Shown piece after piece: positions 7,101-12,887 of a stretch of 20,261 nucleotides of DNA. This DNA is from Bacillota bacterium (GTDB taxonomy: Bacteria > Bacillota > Clostridia > Peptostreptococcales > Anaerovoracaceae). Position numbers and translations under genes: made by a program. Where the stretch lies: the NCBI GenBank assembly GCA_016280485.1, contig JAEEGU010000048.1, positions 1 to 20,261 of the forward strand, given 5' to 3'. The notes under the pieces were generated by a model, which saw only the letters and a list, made by a program, of their open reading frames with translations, did not search any database and was not told where the DNA came from. Positions within the stretch are counted from its first letter, which is position 1, and the number at the start of each line of letters is the position of its first letter.

Positions 7101-9458
7101 ATGGACATAGCAAAAAAGCTCGCGGCCGAGCTTAACATCCGCGAAAAGCAGGTAGAGGACACAATCGCCCTGATCGACGAGGGAAACACCATCCCGTTCA
7201 TCGCAAGATACAGAAAGGAAGTGACCGGCGGCCTCTCGGACGAGGTTTTGCGCGAGCTTGACGAGCGCCTGACATATTTAAGAAACCTCGAGGAGCGCAA
7301 GGCGGAGGTTGTTCGTCTCATCGACGAGCAGGGCAAGCTGACCGACGAGCTTCGCGAAGAAATCGAAAAGGCGGAGGTTCTACAGAGAGTGGAAGACCTC
7401 TACAAGCCGTTCAAGCAGAAAAAGGCGACGCGTGCCTCAAAGGCGAAGGAGCGCGGACTCGAGCCGCTCGCAGAGATTTTCTGGGCGCAGGAGCTTGAGA
7501 CAGGCGACATAAATGAAATCGCCGCACCTTACGTAAACGGCAGCGACGACAAGGACAAGGGCGTGCCGGATGCGGCGGCCGCAATCCAGGGTGCATGCGA
7601 CATCATCGCAGAACGTATCGCCGACGATCCGGAAATTACAGCCGCAGTGCGTGAAAAGACGAAAGGCTTTGGCGTTATTGCGACCGAGGCCGTGGACCCT
7701 GAAGAGCAGACCGTTTACGATATGTACTACGACCACAGCGAGGGAATCGCGAAGATTCCGAACCACCGCGTGCTTGCAATAAACCGCGGCGAAAAGGAGA
7801 AAAAGCTTAAAGTAAAGGTTGTCTGCGAGGTAGAGGACATGGAAAATCTCATCGCAGGTATGGTTATTACAAATACTCACTCTATTTTTGAGGAGACAAT
7901 CCGCGAGACCATCACGGATGCCTACAAGCGTCTGATGGCACCGAGCATTGAGCGTGAAATGAGGAGCATGCTGACTGAGCGCGCAGAGCTTGACGCGGTA
8001 AAGGTTTTCGCAAAGAACACCGAAAAGCTTCTGATGGTGCCGCCGGTAAAGGGCGCACGCATCATTTCCATAGACCCGGGCTACAGAACAGGCTGCAAGG
8101 TGGCAGTGCTGACCGAAACCGGCAAGCTCGTGGCTTATACCACCATCTACCCGACCGAGCCAAAGAACGACGTTCGCGGCACGGAAGCGGTGCTTAAAAA
8201 GCTGATTGACAAGTATCGCATCAACACAATCGTTATCGGAAACGGCACGGCTTCGCGCGAGACCGAGGAGGTTGTGGCTAACTTCCTGCAAAAGGAAGGC
8301 TACAGCGACGTGCGCTACACCATCGTCAACGAGGCGGGGGCATCGGTTTATTCGGCGAGCAAGCTGGCAAGCGAAGAATATCCGGACCTCGATGTTACCA
8401 CAAGGGGCGCGATGTCTCTCGGCCGCAGGCTGCAGGACCCGCTCGCGGAGCTTGTAAAGATCGACCCGAAGTCGATTGGCGTAGGCCAGTACCAGCATGA
8501 CATCGACCAGAATCTCCTGGCGGGCGCACTCGGAAACGTCGTTGAGGACTGCGTAAACCGTGTGGGTGTTGACCTGAATACGGCTTCTCCTTCGCTGCTG
8601 TCTTACATCGCGGGCATTAACATGGGCATCGCAAAGAATATCGTTGCCTTCCGCGAAGAAAACGGCAGATTCACAAACCGTAAGCAGCTCTTAAAGGTTG
8701 CAAAGCTCGGTGAAAAGACGTACAAGCAGTGCGCGGGCTTTATGCGTATTGCGGACGGTGAGAACCCGCTTGATGCGACATCGGTGCACCCTGAATCCTA
8801 TGGCGTTGCGGAGGAAATGCTTTCGCGCCTCGGATTAAGCAAGGACGCCATCACCAGCGGCGGTGTATCGAATATTGACGATTTGATCTGCAAGGAGTTC
8901 AAGGTTGAGGGCTCGCGTAAGGAGAAAAAGGCGCAGAGCTTTGAAAAGCCGGACCTGTCCGGTCGCGGCCGCGGAATGGACGCGCTGATTGCGCTCAACA
9001 ACGAGCTTCACAAGCAGGAAAGAGAAGCAAAAGAAGCGGCGAAGGCAGCGGCAAAGCCGGCGGTTAATCCGGGGCTCGACAAGTCGATTGCCAAGATGGC
9101 GGAGGAGCTTAATGTCGGCGAAATGACATTAAAGGATATCGTCAGCGAAATTAAAAAGCCGGCGCGCGACCCGCGTGAGGACGCTCCGGCAGTAATATTC
9201 AGAAACGATGTAAAGAAGTTCGAAGACTTAAAGGTGGACATGGTGCTCGAGGGCACCGTGCGCAATGTTGTTGACTTTGGCGCGTTCATCGATATCGGCG
9301 TCAAGAACGACGGACTCGTGCACATATCCGAGATGTCCGACCGCTATATAAAGCATCCGATGGATGTGGTTTCCGTCGGCGACAATGTAAAGGTTCGCAT
9401 CATCGGTATCGACCCTGCCAAGGGCAAGGTTTCGCTGTCGATGAAGGGCGTTAAATAG
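7101..9458 (+). CDS. tex: Tex family RNA-binding transcriptional accessory protein
   Basis: Tex (YhgF/Spt6-like) is a conserved nucleic-acid-binding protein implicated in transcription and RNA turnover; its exact bacterial job is not settled. ATG 7101 follows AAAGGAG (7086-7092). Domains in order: N-terminal helical Tex domain beginning MDIAKKLAAELNI with the signature TIPFIARYRKEVTGGLSDEVL; a YqgF/RNase H-like domain near residues 315-450, starting IISIDPGYRTGCKVAVL; a helix-hairpin-helix region near 485-560 with LNTASPSLLSYIAGI and ENGRFTNRKQLLKV; and a C-terminal S1 domain near 710-785 with GTVRNVVDFGAFIDIGVKND. At 785 aa it is somewhat longer than the roughly 720-aa members I know, the extra part being an Ala/Lys/Glu-rich linker near residues 635-690 before the S1 domain. 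It begins 14 nt after prfB, so the two are almost certainly co-transcribed. Confidence 0.96.
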   Translation: MDIAKKLAAELNIREKQVEDTIALIDEGNTIPFIARYRKEVTGGLSDEVLRELDERLTYLRNLEERKAEVVRLIDEQGKLTDELREEIEKAEVLQRVEDLYKPFKQKKATRASKAKERGLEPLAEIFWAQELETGDINEIAAPYVNGSDDKDKGVPDAAAAIQGACDIIAERIADDPEITAAVREKTKGFGVIATEAVDPEEQTVYDMYYDHSEGIAKIPNHRVLAINRGEKEKKLKVKVVCEVEDMENLIAGMVITNTHSIFEETIRETITDAYKRLMAPSIEREMRSMLTERAELDAVKVFAKNTEKLLMVPPVKGARIISIDPGYRTGCKVAVLTETGKLVAYTTIYPTEPKNDVRGTEAVLKKLIDKYRINTIVIGNGTASRETEEVVANFLQKEGYSDVRYTIVNEAGASVYSASKLASEEYPDLDVTTRGAMSLGRRLQDPLAELVKIDPKSIGVGQYQHDIDQNLLAGALGNVVEDCVNRVGVDLNTASPSLLSYIAGINMGIAKNIVAFREENGRFTNRKQLLKVAKLGEKTYKQCAGFMRIADGENPLDATSVHPESYGVAEEMLSRLGLSKDAITSGGVSNIDDLICKEFKVEGSRKEKKAQSFEKPDLSGRGRGMDALIALNNELHKQEREAKEAAKAAAKPAVNPGLDKSIAKMAEELNVGEMTLKDIVSEIKKPARDPREDAPAVIFRNDVKKFEDLKVDMVLEGTVRNVVDFGAFIDIGVKNDGLVHISEMSDRYIKHPMDVVSVGDNVKVRIIGIDPAKGKVSLSMKGVK

Positions 9459-9460
9459 CC

Positions 9461-9526
9461 GGCTGTTTCGAAAGCGCCAGAGACGGCTATTTCGAAAGCG
9501 CCAGAGACGGCTATTTTGAAAAAGCC
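9461..9526 (+). repeat. Tandem 24-bp units leading into repeat copy 2
   Basis: Two 24-bp units (9461-9484 and 9485-9508) differ at one base (GGCTG versus GGCTA) and are followed by a third, diverged partial unit (9509-9526) that is the 5' palindrome of the dispersed repeat. Each unit is an 18-bp imperfect palindrome of the form GGCTNTTTNGAAANNGCC plus the 6-bp spacer AGAGAC. The array starts 2 nt after the tex stop codon. Confidence 0.8.
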
Positions 9527-9570
9527 TTCCCCTTGAGGGGAAGGTGGCGCGATTAGCGCCGGATGAGGTG
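9510..9570 (+). repeat. Dispersed two-hairpin repeat, copy 2 (tex/EFR1 gene)
   Basis: Same plan and orientation as copy 1. Hairpin 1 is CCTTCCCC/GGGGAAGG around TTGA (9525-9544). Hairpin 2 is GGCGC (9546-9550) with GCGCC (9556-9560) around GATTA, so relative to copy 1 an A-T pair has become a G-C pair and the loop is one base longer. The end GGATGAGGTG (9561-9570) supplies the GAGGTG 4 nt before the ATG at 9575. An in-frame ATG also occurs inside the repeat at 9563. Confidence 0.85.
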
Positions 9571-9574
9571 TTCT

Positions 9575-10672
9575 ATGCTAGAATTTTCTGCTGTGCGCGC
9601 CGTGTGGTTCAGCCCCACCGGCTCCACGAAGACCATAACTGAATATGTTGCAAAAGGGCTTGCAGAGCTTTTAGGCGTCCCAATGAAGAGCACCTCCTAC
9701 ACGCTCCCCGGTGAGAGAGAACGAGCGCTTGCATCGATGGGATTATCGCATCGAGAAGATAGCGAGTCGCAGATGCAAAGTGTGCCGCAGTTGCAAAGAG
9801 TGCCGCAGTCGGCACTGCAAAATGTCCCGGAAGTTTTTGCGCCCGGCGAGCTCGTAGTCTGGGGGACTCCGACCTATGCAGGCCGCATCCCTAACAAGAC
9901 CCTGGATTTTGTCCGCGAGATCCTGACGACTCGGGCAAAATCGGAAGCTTTGGCCGATAGTGTCGACAAAGTAGTCAAAGAAATCAGTACAGCAGTAAAT
10001 TCCGAAAGCGATAAATCCGTTTTTAGAAATCTGATGATTCCTATCGCCGTTTACGGTAACCGCAGCTTTGATAACTGCCTTGCGGAGCTTGGCGGCCTGA
10101 TGAAAAAGGGTGGACATTTGCCGATTGCAGGCATTGCAATGCCAACAAGACACACCTTTTCAAAAACCCTTGGGGCCGGCAGGCCGAACGCCGCGGATTT
10201 CGAGATTCTTGATGATTTCTGTGTAAGAATCAGGGACAAAATCCTAGATATGTGTGTGGCCCCTGTGGCGTTCCCGGGAGAGGAGGAGCCTGAAAAATAC
10301 TACGTTCCAAAGCGCCTAGACGGCGAACCCGCAGTTTTCCTAAAGGCAAAGCCGCAGCTTGACCGTGAAAAATGCACAGGCTGCGGAACCTGCGCAGCGG
10401 TATGCCCAATGGGCAGTATCACCTTTGCCGATTCAAAAGCACGCTCCGGCGACGATAATACGGGTATTTCAGTAGATAAAGAAATTCAAAGATCCTCCGA
10501 AATAATCGCCCATTCGCCAATATTCCCGGGTATCTGTATTAAGTGCCAGGCATGCATTCAGCACTGTAAAAATGGCGCACTTTATTTCGACGACCCGGAT
10601 TTCCTCTCGCACGTAGCGATGCTCGAGGCAAACTTCGCCTCCCCACTCAAAAAACCCGAACTGTTCCTATAG
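9575..10672 (+). CDS. EFR1-type flavodoxin/ferredoxin fusion protein
   Basis: Putative cytosolic electron carrier joining a flavodoxin-like FMN-binding domain to a two-cluster ferredoxin domain (EFR1 family, common in Clostridia; partner unknown). The FMN phosphate-loop motif is VWFSPTGSTKT (residues 10-20), and GELVVWGTPTYAGRIP is the second flavin-contacting segment. The C-terminal ferredoxin has CTGCGTCAAVCP (Cys267, 270, 273, 277) and CIKCQACIQHCK (Cys321, 324, 327, 331), two 4Fe-4S sites. ATG 9575 is preferred to the in-frame ATG 9563, which lies inside the repeat and would overlap the GAGGTG ribosome site; 365 aa result. These families are usually about 250-270 residues; the surplus includes a Gln/Val/Pro-rich segment (residues about 65-86) encoded by imperfect 18-bp repeats and a further insertion around 120-150. 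It is the last gene of the block and is followed by a terminator. Confidence 0.85.
   Translation: MLEFSAVRAVWFSPTGSTKTITEYVAKGLAELLGVPMKSTSYTLPGERERALASMGLSHREDSESQMQSVPQLQRVPQSALQNVPEVFAPGELVVWGTPTYAGRIPNKTLDFVREILTTRAKSEALADSVDKVVKEISTAVNSESDKSVFRNLMIPIAVYGNRSFDNCLAELGGLMKKGGHLPIAGIAMPTRHTFSKTLGAGRPNAADFEILDDFCVRIRDKILDMCVAPVAFPGEEEPEKYYVPKRLDGEPAVFLKAKPQLDREKCTGCGTCAAVCPMGSITFADSKARSGDDNTGISVDKEIQRSSEIIAHSPIFPGICIKCQACIQHCKNGALYFDDPDFLSHVAMLEANFASPLKKPELFL
9768..9827 (+). repeat. Imperfect 18-bp tandem repeat inside the EFR1 gene
   Basis: Units at 9768-9785 and 9786-9803 differ at 2 of 18 positions (both of the form CGCAGNTGCAAAGNGTGC), and a third at 9804-9827 is the same with a 6-bp insertion. 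They keep the reading frame and encode a Q-rich run of the pattern (Q)xQxVPQ. The repeat falls within the flavodoxin domain. Confidence 0.75.
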
Positions 10673-10718
10673 GGTTAGTAATAAAGCCCTAAGGCAAAAG
10701 CATATCGAATTCAAGAGA

Positions 10719-10771
10719 GTCTATGACTAGGAGAGCAGTGACTCGTTCCTTAGTCATAGACCCTTGTTTTT
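10719..10771 (+). terminator. Intrinsic terminator closing the + strand block
   Basis: GTCTATGACTA (10719-10729) pairs perfectly with TAGTCATAGAC (10751-10761), and the stem can be extended inward by GGAG/TTCC with one bulged T. The outer CAAG (10712-10715) can also pair with CTTG (10763-10766). A run of five T follows (10767-10771). It lies 47 nt after the EFR1 stop codon. The minus-strand reading lacks a clear T run, so it mainly serves the + strand. Confidence 0.8.
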
Positions 10772-10817
10772 AAAGGCACAAATGGTGTTGAAAGGTTAAG
10801 ACAGGCTAGAAGCATGG

Positions 10818-11579
10818 CTAGAATATTATAGATCCGATGTCGGTGAGAGGGCGCCCCGGGAAATCGCGGACTGCGACGCCGTGGACGGCTGCAAATTCGC
10901 GGATGCGGTCTCCGTCGGGATGTGTCAACAGGTCCCCGTTAAAGACAAGCTCATTATGCACGGTATCAAGCCCGGTGCAGCCACCGATAAACCCGGTGCT
11001 GTAGCCGGGCAAGTTTATATGTCCGGGTTCCACAAGGAGAACCTCTAATCCATGATGTTTCGTAGAATTGCAGGACCCCACTGTTTTATTGGAGGCTGCG
11101 GCGGAAGCGCTGCGTTCAGTGCATTGAGAGATGCCGGTCGGTTCAAGCCCAGTGGCACCGGCAGTGTAGTGCGATAAAGCGGCAGCGATGCCTCGGTCAT
11201 AGGTTATGACTGCATTTTCGCTCACCACTGCGATGCTGCACTTCGCATAACCTTGGGGCACATCGATCAGCGTAAGCTCTGCCTCTCGCGCCGCAGCGAT
11301 AAGCTCCGATGCGGTGTATTTCAGGTTATGTATAAAATACTTCCCCGTTGAGCAGGCATTATATATAATGTCGCCGGGGTACTTTGCGGAAAGCCGTGCA
11401 GAATCTCCGCAAAAGAGCATATCCTCTGTCAGTCTGCAATACACAAGGTCCGGGTGGCAGGCGATTCCCTCAGGCAGCCCTGCAATCGGGCCAAACTCCG
11501 CAATTTCAAACCCGCGCGAATCTAAATATTCTCTTAAATCGTCCGCAGCATCTGCCGACAAATAAACTTTCTTTTTCAT
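10818..11579 (-). CDS. DUF6873-like (GME fold) protein of unknown function
   Basis: Begins MKKKVYLSADAADDL and has the conserved-looking segments CHPDLVYCRL (41-50), VPQGYAKCSIAVV (108-119), EPGHINLPGYSTGFIGGCTG (184-203) and FNGDLLTHPDGDRI (213-226). I associate these with the clostridial family named DUF6873 and a guanidino-modifying-enzyme-like fold; no activity is established and the family name is from memory. His187 and Cys201 are the residues to look at if a catalytic role exists. Residues about 139-176 are a Ser/Ala/Thr-rich stretch that looks like an insertion. The ATG at 11579 has no Shine-Dalgarno; a TATAAT on the same strand (11605-11600) would place the transcription start only about 14 nt upstream. 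Divergent from the next gene. 253 aa, no signal peptide. Confidence 0.65.
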   Translation of the reverse strand: MKKKVYLSADAADDLREYLDSRGFEIAEFGPIAGLPEGIACHPDLVYCRLTEDMLFCGDSARLSAKYPGDIIYNACSTGKYFIHNLKYTASELIAAAREAELTLIDVPQGYAKCSIAVVSENAVITYDRGIAAALSHYTAGATGLEPTGISQCTERSASAAASNKTVGSCNSTKHHGLEVLLVEPGHINLPGYSTGFIGGCTGLDTVHNELVFNGDLLTHPDGDRIREFAAVHGVAVRDFPGRPLTDIGSIIF

Positions 11580-11605
11580 ATCAACATATCAACTAAAAAA
11601 TTATA
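11578..11605 (-). promoter_or_regulatory. Predicted -10 element and tandem ATATCAAC repeat at the DUF6873-like gene start
   Basis: On the minus strand a perfect TATAAT occupies 11605-11600. Between it and the start codon, two adjacent copies of the 8-mer ATATCAAC (+ strand, 11578-11585 and 11586-11593) overlap the ATG. No good -35 box was found at the expected distance, so the promoter call is tentative. Confidence 0.4.
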
Positions 11606-11630
11606 CATCTCTTTCCGCTCAATTCCCCTG

Positions 11631-11644
11631 TGTTATGATATAAT
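11631..11644 (+). promoter_or_regulatory. Predicted extended -10 promoter for the GHKL-like gene
   Basis: TGATATAAT (11636-11644) is a perfect extended -10; the overlapping TGTTATGAT (11631-11639) is a second candidate. The -35 region is poor. The start site would be near 11651, giving a leader of about 50 nt to ATG 11702. Confidence 0.5.
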
Positions 11645-11701
11645 ACTTGCAGCAGGTAGTGCAATAGGCAAACTACGAATAGCTGTGAAAGGAGAATGTA
11701 A

Positions 11702-12409
11702 ATGCAAACAGGGCACGAAAATATGGAAGAATTAAAGTTAAAAGGCGGAATTACAGGTGAGCCTACCGTGACAACCGAAAAGATTAGCTTCGGCAGTAAT
11801 GAAAAGGAAATAGAGGGCGCGCTCGCAAAGGTTTCGGATGTTTTGGGCGCACTTAATCTGGGAAAAAAGGATGCGCTTCGCGTAAATCTGCTCTGCGAGG
11901 AGTCAATCGGAATGGTAAAGGCTCTGGCAGGAGAGTTCTCCGCAGTCATCTGGGTAGAAAAGTACGACAAAGACTGCGCAATCCAGCTGAGACTTTCCAC
12001 TGAGATGGACCTCGGCAAGCGCGTGGATTTCATAAATGTTTCGACTGATAAAAAGAACGCCGCTTCTTCCGGATTCATGAAAAAAATCGCGGACATCGTC
12101 CTTACCGGAATTATGAACAGCGGAAATATAGCCACACTGAACCAGGAATTTGATGCCGGTAGCGTAGCTTACGGCGCAATGGGCAGCTACATGTATGCCG
12201 GCGCAATGGCAAATCCTATGGCACCTTACGGCGCAATGTGGTCACTCGGAAGCTACAGAGACAGACTCGACCAGCTGGAAGATGATGCTGCCGTAGGCCA
12301 GGCTTGGGACGAGCTTGAAAAGTCAATTGTTGCAAGCATCGCAAAGGACGTAATCGTAGGAGTAAAGGACAAAACCGTCGGAATGACGATAGAGTACGGG
12401 CTTATTTAG
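11702..12409 (+). CDS. Uncharacterised protein with a GHKL/anti-sigma-like N-terminal region
   Basis: ATG 11702 follows AAGGAG at 11689-11694. Not confidently recognised. Residues about 25-110 read like a GHKL ATPase module: a helix with ALRVNLLCEESIGMVKALAGEF, where the EES..GM segment is in the place of the N-box, then the beta strands FSAVIWVEKY and AIQLRLSTEMD. A Lys-rich segment (STDKKNAASSGFMKKIADI) follows, resembling a family I recall from Lachnospiraceae and relatives that is annotated only as hypothetical or ATP-binding. Residues about 152-188 are rich in Gly, Ala, Met and Tyr with repeated YGAM. The C-terminus has AWDELEKSIVASIAKDVIVGVKDKTVGMTIEY. No G1/G2 glycine box is evident, so ATP binding is doubtful. 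235 aa, cytosolic by composition. Single gene with its own promoter; its last 8 nt overlap the convergent gene. Confidence 0.8.
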   Translation: MQTGHENMEELKLKGGITGEPTVTTEKISFGSNEKEIEGALAKVSDVLGALNLGKKDALRVNLLCEESIGMVKALAGEFSAVIWVEKYDKDCAIQLRLSTEMDLGKRVDFINVSTDKKNAASSGFMKKIADIVLTGIMNSGNIATLNQEFDAGSVAYGAMGSYMYAGAMANPMAPYGAMWSLGSYRDRLDQLEDDAAVGQAWDELEKSIVASIAKDVIVGVKDKTVGMTIEYGLI

Positions 12410-12695
12410 CGCGCTTAAGCGATTCCACATAATCTTTGCTTGGGTCGTATCCTTCGGGAGGCCCCTCCTCGTCGCGGATATAGCCCCAAAGCTTCATGAT
12501 TCTGAAGATTTCTTTTGTCTCGGCCTCGTTTCCGTCAAAGGTTTCGTAGTATTTTTCGTCCAAAAAAACCTTCGGGTTGCTGGCTTCTTGCGGCCTGACC
12601 ATAAGATTCTTCGGATATAGCTTGAGACGGCAATAAAGATCGTCTTCAACCTTAATAAGAAATGTGCTGATGCCTCTTTTTGCAAGTATTTCCAT
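12402..12695 (-). CDS. Small hypothetical protein, 97 aa
   Basis: I do not recognise it. It begins MEILAKRGISTFLIKVEDDLYC, with a mixed beta-like N-terminus, then the charged segments VFLDEKYYETFDGNEAETKE and IMKLWGYIRDEEGPPEGYDP, and ends KDYVESLKRAK. There is no membrane segment, signal peptide or Cys/His cluster (one Cys only). It is supported as a real gene by GAGGTG on the minus strand about 6-7 nt before the ATG at 12695, an extended -10 TGTTATAAT just upstream (12728-12720), and its occupation of an otherwise empty region. Its TAA stop (12404-12402) lies inside the 3' end of the convergent GHKL-like gene. Confidence 0.7.
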   Translation of the reverse strand: MEILAKRGISTFLIKVEDDLYCRLKLYPKNLMVRPQEASNPKVFLDEKYYETFDGNEAETKEIFRIMKLWGYIRDEEGPPEGYDPSKDYVESLKRAK

Positions 12696-12719
12696 ACTAT
12701 TTCACCTCTCTTCGAGAAT

Positions 12720-12728
12720 ATTATAACA
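12720..12728 (-). promoter_or_regulatory. Predicted extended -10 promoter for the 97-aa protein
   Basis: The minus strand reads TGTTATAAT (12728-12720), a perfect extended -10. TTGCAT (12750-12745) is a possible -35 with a rather long 19-nt spacer. The leader would be about 20 nt and carries the GAGGTG ribosome site. Confidence 0.5.
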
Positions 12729-12779
12729 TATAACTTTGTTAAAAATGCAAATAATGAACAGTTTGGGCATGCTTTTTTG

Positions 12780-12808
12780 TTGTGCGGGCAATTCTGTTGT
12801 GTTATGAT
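12780..12808 (+). promoter_or_regulatory. Predicted promoter for the decarboxylase beta subunit
   Basis: TTGTGC (12780-12785) as -35, a 17-nt spacer, and TATGAT (12803-12808) as -10 with an extended TG (12800-12801). The 11-mer TGTGTTATGAT (12798-12808) also occurs at 11629-11639 before the GHKL-like gene. The leader to ATG 12888 is about 73 nt. Confidence 0.5.
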
Positions 12809-12887
12809 TCTTATGGTGCGAATTTTATAGTGCTGTCTTTTATGCACAAAAATCGCTCCGTACCCACTCTGAAAAGGAGACAACGAA

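Noticed and set aside
7560..7575. Third partial copy of the dispersed repeat (GTGCCGGATG in tex)
   Set aside because: It is a short chance match inside coding sequence, with no hairpin context around it.
7437..8498. 353-aa open frame antisense to tex
   Set aside because: It lies wholly within tex, has no recognisable domain, is Cys/His/Arg-rich in the way typical of reverse-strand shadows, and has no ribosome site.
9461..9526. CRISPR-like array (24-bp repeats)
   Set aside because: The units abut with a constant 6-bp linker and there are no unique spacers; it is a tandem repeat tied to the dispersed element.
11314..11596. 83-aa and 70-aa + strand open frames within the DUF6873-like gene
   Set aside because: They are antisense to a better supported gene and have no expression signals or recognisable motifs.
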